This document shows, piece by piece, positions 1 through 7,999 of a DNA stretch of 64,000 nt. Origin of the DNA: CATOSK01 sp963665735. Its GTDB lineage: Bacteria > Chloroflexota > Dehalococcoidia > Lucifugimonadales > UBA3495. The DNA lies in assembly GCA_963665735.1 (NCBI GenBank), contig OY762444.1:186001-250000 (forward strand), written 5' to 3'. The notes under the pieces are model-generated. The model saw only the letters and a program-made list of their open reading frames with translations, made no database searches and was not told where the DNA came from. How positions within the stretch are numbered: position 1 is the stretch's first letter; each line of letters starts with the position of its first letter. The position numbers and the translations under genes were made by a program.

Positions 1-646
1 CCGGGCTAACCTGGTCCCAGTTTTCTCCCTCAACCAAGCCGCCCAACTCCAACAACTTCACCGACCGCACGAACAACTCCGAAGTGTCCGCTACGCTGCT
101 GGCCGCTTGCAGGGTGGGGCCCAGTGCCTGCTCCGCAAAATCCCGGTTAGTCAGCAGACGCCACTCCACATCGGGATATTCGCCTTGCAGTGCGTCAAAG
201 CATTCTTCCAACGGCTGTTGAACCGCACGATGCACCTTTGGCGACAAGAAGTAGATGGTCTGCTTGGTTCCTTCCGGCTGGTACGCTTGGAGAATCAGGT
301 AAGTACGCAGCATTTTCTTGAGAACCCGCTTGACGGCTCCCCCTGTGTAGCTGAGGCCCGCCTCGTGAAATGCAACGTCCATAGCGTGAACGGCGCCGTC
401 CTGTCCTACACCTAAAACGTCTATCTCGGCTTGTCTGAGGAACTGCCGGCAATCTTTCGTGCCTTTTAACACGCTGTCGTCCGGGTCGAACTTCGTCCGC
501 ATGGCGGAAAACAGCGTTTCCAGTTCATCGTCGGTCTGATACTTGACCCAATGCTCCGATGCCTTCCAATTTGCCTGCACCAGCCAGCACTTTTGCACGT
601 GGCGCAGGTAGGAATACCCCAGGGACTCGCCCATTTCTATCTTCAT
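1..646 (-). CDS. Nuclease-like hypothetical protein (3' end beyond window)
   Basis: An open minus-strand frame runs from ATG at 646 off the left edge with no stop, giving at least 215 residues. A GGAG lies about 10 bases before the ATG. Near residues 80-100 a stretch reads EIDVLGVG...AMDVAFHEAG. This resembles the E/D...(D/E)xK-type core strand pair of restriction-endonuclease-fold proteins, although the lysine position is not canonical. The later part (around KVHRAVQQPLEECFDALQ) looks alpha-helical. I do not recognise a named family, and the nuclease call is a motif-level inference. It points away from the next gene and is separated from it by about 190 bp. Confidence 0.6.
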   Translation of the reverse strand, partial: MKIEMGESLGYSYLRHVQKCWLVQANWKASEHWVKYQTDDELETLFSAMRTKFDPDDSVLKGTKDCRQFLRQAEIDVLGVGQDGAVHAMDVAFHEAGLSYTGGAVKRVLKKMLRTYLILQAYQPEGTKQTIYFLSPKVHRAVQQPLEECFDALQGEYPDVEWRLLTNRDFAEQALGPTLQAASSVADTSELFVRSVKLLELGGLVEGENWDQVSP

Positions 647-832
647 TCCGCGTCTCCGCTATCGGTTTGGTGTATCTTATCATCGTTAGGAAATACTTGG
701 CTGTGACCAACCCCAACCCTTGCCATTCCCCCGGCCCCGGAGTAGATTAACCCCGAACCACAAGCCCCTACCCCAGCGTCAGTTCAAGGCGCGTGGGGTA
801 GGGTTGCCCAAATCCCCGCCAAGGAGTAAACC

Positions 833-1933
833 ATGAGCGACGCCCCCATATCCCTCCGCGACTACGAAGCCCGCGCCAAACTTACCCTTCCCCATAACCA
901 TTGGGAATTTATCGAAGCCGGCGCTATGGACGAGTCCACTACCCGCCGCAACACTTCCGCCTTCGAAGCCCTCAAGCTCCGTCCCCGATTCCTCCGCGAA
1001 ATCGAAAACCGCAGCCTCAAAACCACCGTCCTGGGAACCGAAATCAGTATGCCCGTCATGGTCTCCCCCGCCGGCGGACATAAGCTGGCCCACCCCGACG
1101 GCGAACTGGCCACCGCCCGCGGCGCCGGTATGTCCGACACCCTGATGATGCTCAGCACCTCTACCCATTTTCCCATGGAGCAGGTGGCCGAGGCCGGCTC
1201 CGGCCCCAAGTGGTTCCAGCTTTACCATCGCGGCTACCACATCACCGAAATGTTGGTTCACCGGGCCGAGGAAGCCGGTTTCCGCGCCATCGTCCTGACC
1301 GTGGACACGCCCGTTCCCAGCCCCAAGGAGCGCGACGTTCACAACCACTACGAAAATCCCTACCCCCTGGGGAACTTCATGGCTACCGAACACCTGATGG
1401 CCATGAGCGGCACCGACGAAGCCCCCAACTGGCAGCCGGCCCAGGTGCCGCCCCTGACCTGGCGCGAACTGGAATGGCTGCGCGGCCTGACCTCCCTGCC
1501 CCTGGTGTTGAAGGGCATCCGCACCGCCGAAGACGCCCACATGGCCGTGGAAAACGGCGTCAACGGCATCCTGGTTTCCACCCACGGCGGGCGCCAGATT
1601 GACCAGACCCTGGGCGCCGTCGAAATGCTCCCCGAAGTCGTCGAAGCCGCCCGAGGCCAGGCCGAGGTCTTTCTCGACTCCGGCATCCGCCGCGGCAGCG
1701 ACGTGCTAAAGGCCCTGGCCCTGGGCGCCCGCGCCGTCGCCGTGGGACGCCCCCTCTACTGGGGTCTGGCCGTCAACGGCGCCGAAGGCGTCCACGGAAT
1801 GTTGGAAGTCCTGCGCCGCGAACTGGACCACGACATGGGCGCCTGCGGCCAAACCGACGTTCAGGAATTGGAGCCGGGCCTGATTCACGTCCCCTATGGC
1901 TGGGGCACCACCGGCGCCCACAACATCCCCTGA
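833..1933 (+). CDS. FMN-dependent alpha-hydroxy-acid oxidase/dehydrogenase
   Basis: 366 residues, the usual length of the glycolate oxidase / L-lactate dehydrogenase (LldD) family, which oxidises 2-hydroxy acids with FMN in a TIM barrel. The C-terminal half carries the signature: LVLKGIRTAEDA, STHGGRQID with the catalytic His at residue 251, then FLDSGIRRGSDVLKALALGA and AVGRP, which bind the FMN phosphate. The start is set by AGGAG 7-8 bases before ATG. The family's Asn before the catalytic His (SNHGG) is Thr here, and the N-terminal active-site Tyr region is divergent, so substrate and electron acceptor cannot be named. It stands alone with no partner gene. Confidence 0.9.
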   Translation: MSDAPISLRDYEARAKLTLPHNHWEFIEAGAMDESTTRRNTSAFEALKLRPRFLREIENRSLKTTVLGTEISMPVMVSPAGGHKLAHPDGELATARGAGMSDTLMMLSTSTHFPMEQVAEAGSGPKWFQLYHRGYHITEMLVHRAEEAGFRAIVLTVDTPVPSPKERDVHNHYENPYPLGNFMATEHLMAMSGTDEAPNWQPAQVPPLTWRELEWLRGLTSLPLVLKGIRTAEDAHMAVENGVNGILVSTHGGRQIDQTLGAVEMLPEVVEAARGQAEVFLDSGIRRGSDVLKALALGARAVAVGRPLYWGLAVNGAEGVHGMLEVLRRELDHDMGACGQTDVQELEPGLIHVPYGWGTTGAHNIP

Positions 1934-2353
1934 CCAAACACCACCACGGAGAAACCCCAGCCACAAAAAAACCCCTCCCCCTATCCAGGGGGAGGGGGCC
2001 TTGCACCAAAAGTCCTGATTTCGACGTGGGCATACGTTTCCTACCCATCCAATGATGCTATGTTGGACAAAAATATGGATAATCCACCGCAATTTTCCCC
2101 TTTACGTCGCTCGTGACGACTTTTGGTGCAAGGCCGGGGGAGGGCCAGGGTGGGGGTGAAGGAACATTCCCGCCCTCTACCGTCATTCCGGCGAAAGCCG
2201 GAATCCAGAAACCCTTACCCCTCTGCCCACCGCATAAAAAAAGCAAGTGGGGAGGTGATATTCAAGAATCCCTGCTGGCAGTCGGAACCATAACTGATTT
2301 ATACTTGGACAAAATGGTTTATAATTCCCCAATCAAGACACGCTGGAGAGGTT
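1934..2353. repeat. Intergenic repeats: P2 hairpin split by an insertion, plus one P1
   Basis: Repeat types used throughout: P1 is the palindrome TTCCGGCGAAAGCCGGAA between GTCA and TCCAGAAA. P2 is CCCTCCCCCT plus AGGGGGAGGG followed by a G-rich tail. P3 is GTCATTCTGAGC...GCGAAGAATC. P4 is GTGGCGTAGGCTTTCAGCC. P5 are GGGGCAACC or GGGGCG inverted repeats. Here a P2 copy starting near 1974 is interrupted by the MITE-like element at 1997-2135 and resumes at 2136. A P1 lies at 2181-2211. Around 2270-2340 there is a less repetitive, AT-richer stretch that probably holds the promoter of the next gene. Confidence 0.8.
1997..2135. mobile_element. MITE-like element, 139 bp, with terminal inverted repeats and 9-bp duplication
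   Basis: The ends are perfect 18-bp inverted repeats: GGCCTTGCACCAAAAGTC at 1997-2014 and its reverse complement at 2118-2135. The 9-mer GGGGGAGGG lies directly outside both ends (1988-1996 and 2136-2144) as a target-site duplication. The element sits inside a P2 repeat whose two halves rejoin if it is removed. The 103-bp interior has no coding potential. This is the structure of a non-autonomous miniature inverted-repeat element. The parent transposase family is not identifiable here; a 9-bp duplication is common in IS4-type elements. Confidence 0.8.
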
Positions 2354-2569
2354 TTGGTTAGAAAGTTCATAATCAATCGGCTCGGACAAAAGTCAAAGGA
2401 CGAGGAACTAGAACGCCCCAGGATTTATGTCAGGAAAAACGGCTCTCGGTACGTGAATCCAGACGAACTACTTCGCAGCAAAAGGGGACGGGAAGTTATT
2501 GAGAGAATGAAAAAAACACGCCGTGGCCGAAGGAGACCGTCAGGAAATACCAGAAGGATTACGGGGTAA
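2354..2569 (+). CDS. Small basic hypothetical protein
   Basis: 71 residues from a TTG start preceded by GGAGAGG at a 4-5 base spacing. It is rich in Arg and Lys (ending VIERMKKTRRGRRRPSGN), with a central RPRIYVRKNGSRYVNPDELL segment, so nucleic-acid or membrane-surface binding is possible but unproven. Base composition is clearly less C-rich than the flanking metabolic genes. It stops with TAA directly against the next start codon in the same frame, so the two genes form one transcription unit. No family recognised. Confidence 0.5.
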   Translation: MVRKFIINRLGQKSKDEELERPRIYVRKNGSRYVNPDELLRSKRGREVIERMKKTRRGRRRPSGNTRRITG

Positions 2570-3292
2570 TTGACTTTAAGCCTTTTGTTGCTCCCCGCAG
2601 TCGGTGGGTATTGGTTTCTAAGTCATTGCAACTACACCCGATTCCGAGTGGTCAGAGATTCGGGCTACCATGTGTTGTTCCGGTCCGCCGTGGCCGGTAT
2701 TGTCCTTTACTTCATCGCCCGCGCAATTACCCTTTTCTTGGAAGCCCGTTGGCTGTATCTTCCCGGCCTCTGGAACTCGCATTTTCCCGCCCCCTTCTCC
2801 CTCGAAGTGATGTTGAGCCTGTTGTTGGCTCTCTTTTTGCCCATGCTGTTCAATGTTTTGTACAGTGAGGAGCGTGGAGCCGAAAAGACGGCGCGGGATT
2901 TTGGAGACCATACGGAACTGCTAATTGCCGAATCCATCAAAGGACAAGTGCCGGTCGAGATTTCTCTTCGCAACCGAAAGGTCTATATCGGCCTTGCAAT
3001 CGAGAGCGGCATCGGCGCCAGCGCTGATTCCGACATAAAGGTGATTCCCATTTACAGTGGTTACCGCGACGAAGAAACGCTAGACCTCCATATAGTGACG
3101 GATTACCTGCCCATCATTTGGGAATATGCGGAAGAGAATGAAGACGGCGAAGCAGGAGGGGATGGAGAAAGTTGGAGTTCAGAGGAATTTAGGGTAGTCA
3201 TACCGCTCACAGAAATAGTGTCCGCAAGGCTGTTTGATGAAGAAGTCTATGACAGGTTCCAGGGAGTGGACGATGACGTTGACCTTTGCTGA
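2570..3292 (+). CDS. Hypothetical membrane protein with cytoplasmic acidic domain
   Basis: 240 residues from TTG immediately after the TAA of the previous gene, in the same frame. Three hydrophobic segments lie at about residues 3-18, 35-55 and 75-97, then a soluble domain (about 100-240) rich in Glu and Asp, ending DDDVDLC. The N-terminal part (HCNYTRF...DSGYHVLFRSAVAG) looks like a conserved motif, but I cannot attach a family name. Start-codon context is poor: only GGGG precedes it. Translation probably depends on coupling to, or read-through from, the upstream frame. Composition matches its upstream partner and differs from neighbours, suggesting a shared accessory origin. Confidence 0.6.
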   Translation: MTLSLLLLPAVGGYWFLSHCNYTRFRVVRDSGYHVLFRSAVAGIVLYFIARAITLFLEARWLYLPGLWNSHFPAPFSLEVMLSLLLALFLPMLFNVLYSEERGAEKTARDFGDHTELLIAESIKGQVPVEISLRNRKVYIGLAIESGIGASADSDIKVIPIYSGYRDEETLDLHIVTDYLPIIWEYAEENEDGEAGGDGESWSSEEFRVVIPLTEIVSARLFDEEVYDRFQGVDDDVDLC

Positions 3293-3566
3293 TTGTTGGC
3301 GCAAAGCCAGATGCGAAGCTGGCAAATGCTCCCCATATCTCCGTAAGTGAAGCCCCGGACTGACCCTAATTGCAGGCACTCCCGCGCAGGTGTTCAATGA
3401 CACCTAACCCCTAGAGGCTTAGCAAACCGTGCCCTCAAATCATCCAAACCTCCTCCCCCTAGAATGGGCCGGGGTGAGCATACGCCCAACCGTTATTCCG
3501 GCGAAAGCCGGAATCCAGAAATCCCAAGCACTAAACAGCGCCCACGACACCCGAAAGTCCTCCCCC
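3293..3566. repeat. Intergenic region with one P1 repeat
   Basis: About 270 bp after the membrane-protein gene. A P1 palindrome in GTTATTCC form lies at about 3489-3519. The rest is C-rich with no ORF or recognisable regulatory site. The flanking genes converge here. Confidence 0.6.
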
Positions 3567-4367
3567 CTAACCGCCCCCAACCCCCGCCTCCTCCCCGTCC
3601 GTTGCAATCTCCGCCATAAACTCCCGCACCAGTCGGTTGAACTCCGCCGGTTGCTCATAGTGCGTTGAATGCGCCGCCCCAGGCGCCACTTCCAGCCGCG
3701 AATTGGGAATCAACCGCTGCGCCGCCTCCATCACGTGAACGGGAAAAATCAAGTCCTCTTCCCCCACCACCAGCAGCGTCGGCACGGTGAACCCCGCCAG
3801 GTCCGCCGCCTGCGGCCCCGCCGGGTCTCGGAACAACGGCGAAACCACGCTGACCGGCATCTCCGGGTTCAGCAGCCCAATCTGCCGGAAAAGCACCACC
3901 CGATTGACGTGGACTTCCCGGAACCCCGCCGACAACGCCCGCCCCAACGGGTCCTCCGGCGGATGAACGTCCCGCAACAAGTCCACCACCGACGGGTCTC
4001 CAATCCCGCCCGTGGTGTCCCCCAGCACCAGCCCCGAAACCCGCTCCGGGTAGCGCATCGCAAACCCCAGGTTGGTTATCCCGCCCATAGACTGCGACAC
4101 CAGGAACGCCTTTTCCACGTCCAGGTAGTCCAGCAACCCCTTCAAGTCCTCCACAAAAGCCTTTGGCCCCGGCCCGCCCGCGACGTCCGCCGTCAGCCCC
4201 CAACCCCGGTGGTCAAAAACGATGCAGCGGTACTCATCCTGGAACGCCGCCACCTGCTGGAACCAACTGAAATGATTGCCGCCCCTGCCGTGGGCGAACA
4301 CCATCGCCGGCCCCTCGCCGTAGGTTTCGTAGTACATTTCTATCCCGTTAACCGCCGCTTTCGGCAT
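3567..4367 (-). CDS. Alpha/beta-fold hydrolase
   Basis: 266 residues, typical of the AB_hydrolase_1 family. HGRGGNHFSW near residue 27 supplies the oxyanion-hole strand. The nucleophile elbow is SQSMGG (Ser near 95), where the first Gly of GxSxG is Ser. The acid is in GEEDLIFP and the histidine in GAAHSTHYEQP. These complete the Ser-Asp-His triad of a soluble esterase, haloperoxidase-like or C-C hydrolase. Substrate cannot be named. The start ATG (MPKAAVNGIEMYYE) has an AGGAGG-like sequence upstream (minus strand AGGAGGCGAG). It appears monocistronic. Confidence 0.88.
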   Translation of the reverse strand: MPKAAVNGIEMYYETYGEGPAMVFAHGRGGNHFSWFQQVAAFQDEYRCIVFDHRGWGLTADVAGGPGPKAFVEDLKGLLDYLDVEKAFLVSQSMGGITNLGFAMRYPERVSGLVLGDTTGGIGDPSVVDLLRDVHPPEDPLGRALSAGFREVHVNRVVLFRQIGLLNPEMPVSVVSPLFRDPAGPQAADLAGFTVPTLLVVGEEDLIFPVHVMEAAQRLIPNSRLEVAPGAAHSTHYEQPAEFNRLVREFMAEIATDGEEAGVGGG

Positions 4368-4538
4368 ACTCGCCTCCTAAAAACCCTGTCCAACCCGCCC
4401 CCAAGCAGGCTAACAACTTTGGAATGGTGGTTATTTTCCGTTCGCCCTGAGCTTGTCGAAGGGCCGTCCCTTTATGGTTCGACGAACTCGCCAAGAACAA
4501 ACTCCCGGTTTAACCAGCAGTCCCCGGATGGTGGACTG

Positions 4539-4763
4539 CTAACACCAGGGCAAATTCCGCATTTCCTCGAAACACGCCTCCGAAATCCGCCGCCGGCTCA
4601 TCCCGTACCGCGCCCGCGCCACCGTACCCACGACTTGACGCCGCCCCGTCCTTAGCCGCGCCGCCGCTGCCAAAGCCCAAAACAGCATCGCCGCCAAAAT
4701 CCCGCCGGAAAACGCCGCCAACCCGTAGCTGAACCACGGCGAAACCTCCACCAAGCTACCCAT
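4539..4763 (-). CDS. Small single-pass membrane protein, hypothetical
   Basis: 74 residues from ATG at 4763, eight bases after the stop of the tenA-like gene, so probably its second cistron. A hydrophobic helix (about residues 11-32, AFSGGILAAMLFWALAAAA) is followed by a basic tail with RTGRRQ and MSRRRISEACFEE. A longer reading from 4823 would overlap the upstream gene and adds a non-protein-like stretch. No family recognised. Upstream, 4368-4538 holds only a GTCGAA-type palindromic repeat. Confidence 0.5.
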   Translation of the reverse strand: MGSLVEVSPWFSYGLAAFSGGILAAMLFWALAAAARLRTGRRQVVGTVARARYGMSRRRISEACFEEMRNLPWC

Positions 4764-4770
4764 CCCCAAC

Positions 4771-5424
4771 CTACACCGGCCAACCTTCCCGTCGGTAGGC
4801 CATCTCCCAGAACATGAACTCATACCGGCTGCTGGTCAGAAACGCCTCCCGCATTGCCGCCCTTTCCTCATCGCTCGCCTTTTCCGCCATCCGGTCAACG
4901 AACCCCCGCCAGGCCGCCACGCTGTCCTCCAGCAGCCCGGCCACGTAAAACGCCGTCCACTTGGAATAAAGCGGATGCTCCGACGCCCCCACTCGTTCCC
5001 GCAGCAGGTGGTAAGTCCAGGGACACGGCAGCAGCGCCGCCGCCGTTGGCCCCAACCCTTGCAGCGCCGCAACCGTCATCATGTGGTTGACATAACCCGT
5101 ATTGGTGGGCGACCGCCCCGCTAAGGCCACGTCCTCCGCCGTCACCCCCGCCTCCGCCATCAACTGGTGGTGCAGCGGACGCTCCACCGGCGTCAACACC
5201 CGACGGGAAAGCTCTTCCAGCGTCCCGGAGTCCGGCGCTTTCGCCAACGCCAAAGCCACCGCCCGCGCAAACCCTTCCAGGTACTGGAAATCTTGCGTCA
5301 AGTAGTACCGGAATGTTTCGATGGGCAGCGTACCCGCCTTGATTTCCTGCAAAAAGGGATGCTCAAAGATGCGGTTCCAAATAGGTTCCGCCTCCGCCCG
5401 CAATTCCTCGCTGAAACTGGTCAT
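4771..5424 (-). CDS. tenA: TenA/THI-4 family protein (thiaminase II-like)
   Basis: 217 residues, the size of TenA-family aminopyrimidine aminohydrolases of thiamin salvage. All-helical sequence with the family landmarks: Asp45 in YYLTQDFQYL (pyrimidine contact), Cys134 in LLPCPWTY (nucleophile) and Glu207 in FWEMAY near the C terminus. Together they indicate an active TenA rather than a Cys-less paralogue. ATG start. It is followed eight bases later by a small membrane protein. No TPP riboswitch-like sequence is visible upstream; that 350-bp gap is palindromic repeat only. Confidence 0.88.
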   Translation of the reverse strand: MTSFSEELRAEAEPIWNRIFEHPFLQEIKAGTLPIETFRYYLTQDFQYLEGFARAVALALAKAPDSGTLEELSRRVLTPVERPLHHQLMAEAGVTAEDVALAGRSPTNTGYVNHMMTVAALQGLGPTAAALLPCPWTYHLLRERVGASEHPLYSKWTAFYVAGLLEDSVAAWRGFVDRMAEKASDEERAAMREAFLTSSRYEFMFWEMAYRREGWPV

Positions 5425-5778
5425 ACATTCCCTACACTTTTAACCGTCATACCCGCAACCCCCAACGGTAATTCCTGTACGCCCAACCATCATTCCCGTA
5501 CCCCCAACTGTCATCCCCGCAACCCCCGACCGTCATTCCCGCGAAAGCGGGAATCCACATCCCCGCCTTTCCATGTCATTCTGAGCGCAGCGAAGAATCT
5601 CAAATCCTTGCCTGAAACCAATGCCGCCTTCCCCTCAACCGTCATTCCGGCGAAAGCCGGAATCCAGGAATCTTCCCGAGATGCCACGTTCCCGGGATTG
5701 GGACTTCTGCAATCCCGCTTTTGCGGGAATGAAAAAACAGACCCTCGGATACTGCCATCCTCAATTTGACGACACCCT
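5425..5778. repeat. Intergenic P1/P3 repeat cluster
   Basis: Contains short direct repeats of a GTCAT-TCCCGTACCCCCAAC type, a P1 variant with CCCGCGAAAGCGGG near 5531-5562, a P3 near 5574-5607 and a standard P1 near 5640-5670. Nothing coding is visible. Confidence 0.7.
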
Positions 5779-6246
5779 TCAAGTCAACGGGCTGGGAACC
5801 GTCACCCGCGCCTCCCCGGCGGCCACCCTTTCCCCCCGCTGGTTTTCCACCCAGACCTCCACCGTAAACGTGGCTCGTTCCTCCCCCCGTCCGTTGTCGG
5901 CCTTGCCGCGGTGGACTTGCCCCACCATGCCGGCGGCGGTTACGGTATCCCCGGCGTACACCGGCTTGAGAAAGGTAACTCCCAACTCCCCGCCTTGCCG
6001 GAAGTCCGCCCCGAAGTGCCGCGCCAGCAACTCATGGATGTAGGCGAAGGACATCTGCCCCGACGCCACCGGACTCGCCAACCCCATGCTGCGGGCCTTG
6101 TCCGAGTCCGTGTGAATGTTCACCGGCCCCGCCAGCGCATCCCCGGAGCCGGCTGCCATTCCCGCCACCGCCTCGAAACGGTCCATGTCCTCTTGGGTAA
6201 CCCGCTTGGGTTCCCCCGCCAGCCGTTGTTCCCCGGATTGTATCAA
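5779..6246 (-). CDS. MaoC-type hot-dog dehydratase, C-terminal-type subunit
   Basis: 155 residues with one hot-dog fold of the MaoC/(R)-specific enoyl-CoA hydratase family. The hydratase-2 signature is present as NIHTDSDKARSMGLASPV (about residues 43-60), with the catalytic His retained and Asn where many members have Asp. A second conserved strand is GELGVTFLKPVYAGDT. Its ATG overlaps the TGA of the upstream MaoC-like gene by ATGA, indicating tight co-translation. The two half-size hot-dog proteins probably form a heterodimeric hydratase acting on acyl-CoA or a similar thioester. Substrate unknown. Confidence 0.82.
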   Translation of the reverse strand: MIQSGEQRLAGEPKRVTQEDMDRFEAVAGMAAGSGDALAGPVNIHTDSDKARSMGLASPVASGQMSFAYIHELLARHFGADFRQGGELGVTFLKPVYAGDTVTAAGMVGQVHRGKADNGRGEERATFTVEVWVENQRGERVAAGEARVTVPSPLT

Positions 6247-6659
6247 GCCGCATCCCCCTGCAACCCGCCGACCAGGAAAGCGTGTTCGCTTCGCACGATT
6301 TCCCGCCCGTCTTCGTCAATCGCCAGTGTTTCCACCACCAGCCAGTCCCTCCCCCGCCGTTGGTACTTTTCCCGCACCCAGCCCGAAACCTGCACCCGCT
6401 TGCCCACAATCGGCGGGTGGAAGTAGCGGTCTTTGTGCTTGGCGCTGATGAAGTCCAGCGTACCGTGCTTTCGCCGCAACACCTCAATATATTCCTTGAC
6501 CGCCAGGTGCGGAAACGCCGCCTCCGGATACCCCACCGCTGCCCGGAATTGGGCCAGCAATTCCTCGGTAACGATGTATTCCAGGTGGCCCAACTGCTCC
6601 CCTACCACTAAGCGGTCATACAACGTCCCCGGTTCTCCCGCAACCCTGTCCTCCGGCAT
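6243..6659 (-). CDS. MaoC-like hot-dog protein, N-terminal-type subunit (FAS1-like dehydratase)
   Basis: 138 residues from ATG at 6659. Similar to the MaoC_dehydrat_N type: EQLGHLEYIVTEELLAQFRA, then FHPPIVGKRVQVSGWVREKYQRRG and a Gly-rich end FLVGG. It lies 13 bases after the TPR gene and overlaps the following MaoC gene by four bases. A longer frame on the same strand exists upstream but is an out-of-frame reading of the TPR gene. As in two-subunit MaoC enzymes, this half probably lacks the catalytic His and shapes the acyl pocket. That is family knowledge rather than something shown here. Confidence 0.78.
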   Translation of the reverse strand: MPEDRVAGEPGTLYDRLVVGEQLGHLEYIVTEELLAQFRAAVGYPEAAFPHLAVKEYIEVLRRKHGTLDFISAKHKDRYFHPPIVGKRVQVSGWVREKYQRRGRDWLVVETLAIDEDGREIVRSEHAFLVGGLQGDAA

Positions 6660-6672
6660 ACGGCCCGCCAAC

Positions 6673-7716
6673 CTAGCCCGATTCCCCGGTAAGTTCCCGG
6701 TACTTCCGCCAGTCCGCCTCGGCCCGGTCAGCGTCGCCCAACTCCCGGAAAGCTGCCGCCCGTTGCCGGTAAGCCTCCGCGTACTCCAGCCTGAACTCCA
6801 ACGCCTTCGCGTAAGACTCCACCGCCCCTTGGAAGTCGCCCAGTCCGGCCAGCGCGTTCCCCCGGCCCAGGTGACCGTTGGCCAGACCAACATCCAGACC
6901 CAACGCCCGGTTAAAATCCTCCAACGCCGCTTGGTGATTCCCCAAGTCCGAGTAGGCGACTCCCCGGTTGGCGTAAAGGTTGGCGAAGGGCGGCCCGCAC
7001 TGGAGGGCGGCGTCAAAGTCCTCCACCGCCCCTTGGGGTTCGCTGGCGTTGCGCCGCGCGATTCCCCGGTTGTAAAGAGCGTTGGCGAAGGTGGGAACCA
7101 GCCGCACCGCCTCATCATACTCGGCGATGGCCTTCCCGTAATCGTGCAGGTCGCTGTAAAGGTTTCCCAAAGCGTAACGATAGTCCGGGTCGCCCGGCCT
7201 CAACTCGATTGCCTTGGTGTAGTACTCCAACGCCCTTTCCCGCTGTCCCAAATCCCGGTACGCGATTCCCAGGTTGTAGTAAGCGTTGGGCATTTCCGCG
7301 TTCCATTCCAACGCCCGGTTAAAGTCCTCAATCGCTTGGTCGTAGTGTTTCAACGATGCGTGGGCCACTCCCCGGGCGTAGTAGAAATCGGCGTCCTCCG
7401 GCTCCAAATCAATAGCTTGGTTGTAGTCCAGCAACGCCTTTTCGTAGGCCCCCAACTGCCGGTACACCACCCCGCGGGCGTAAAACGCCACCGGGTAATC
7501 CGGGTTGACTTCCACCGCCAAAGTGTAATCGGCGATGGCTTGCTCCGGCCGGCCCTGGTTCCGGTAGGCCAGTCCCCGGTAATAGTAAGCCGGCGCCAAT
7601 TCCGCGTTCAGCCCAATGGCCTCGTTGAACTCGGCAATCGCCTGCTCAAACATACCCCGTTGCAGGTAAAACTGTCCCCGCGCCAGAAATTCGTACTCGC
7701 TGGGCAAAGCCGCCAT
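6673..7716 (-). CDS. Tetratricopeptide-repeat protein
   Basis: 348 residues built almost entirely of about ten 34-residue TPR units: ...YYYRGLAYRNQGRPEQAI..., ...YARGVVYRQLGAYEKAL..., ...YYNLGIAYRDLGQRERAL... . No signal peptide or membrane helix, so a cytoplasmic scaffold. I start at ATG 7716 (MAALPSEYEF); an in-frame TTG at 7782 would add 22 non-TPR residues. It leads an operon with the two MaoC half-proteins, 13 bases apart. The context suggests assembly or regulation of that enzyme, though co-occurrence may be incidental. Confidence 0.85.
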   Translation of the reverse strand: MAALPSEYEFLARGQFYLQRGMFEQAIAEFNEAIGLNAELAPAYYYRGLAYRNQGRPEQAIADYTLAVEVNPDYPVAFYARGVVYRQLGAYEKALLDYNQAIDLEPEDADFYYARGVAHASLKHYDQAIEDFNRALEWNAEMPNAYYNLGIAYRDLGQRERALEYYTKAIELRPGDPDYRYALGNLYSDLHDYGKAIAEYDEAVRLVPTFANALYNRGIARRNASEPQGAVEDFDAALQCGPPFANLYANRGVAYSDLGNHQAALEDFNRALGLDVGLANGHLGRGNALAGLGDFQGAVESYAKALEFRLEYAEAYRQRAAAFRELGDADRAEADWRKYRELTGESG

Positions 7717-7999
7717 GACGGTTCCCGTTTCCGCTAATTTATCCCTAGCCGTCAAGATAAAATATCGCCCCGCAACCGTCAACCGGATTTGGCGACCATA
7801 TCAAAAAGACGCCTTCCAATATCTTCCCCTCCCTTGGTGGCGTAGGCTTTCAGCCTGCGCGAAAAAACGCCGGGGTCTGCTTTTGCGGGTCGTGGAGTAT
7901 TCCGACTTCCCAATCGTCCCGTGTAAAGGGGGCCAAGGAAATGAAATGCGGGGGATTCAACCCCTGCCCAAACCTCCAATTCTATATTGAGACAGTCCC
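7717..7999. repeat. Intergenic region with P4 repeat
   Basis: Divergence-free gap between two minus-strand units. A P4 repeat (GTGGCGTAGGCTTTCAGCC) lies near 7837-7860. The remainder (to 7999) is of mixed composition with no ORF. The TPR operon promoter should be here, but no convincing -35/-10 pair was found. Confidence 0.5.

Noticed and set aside
2567..2572. Stop codon recoding between the two genes at 2354-3292
   Set aside because: The stop is TAA, not TGA, and there is no SECIS-like or pyrrolysine-related signal; re-initiation is simpler.
5425..5778. TPP riboswitch before the tenA-like gene
   Set aside because: No CUGAGA or related THI-box core; only palindromic repeats are present.
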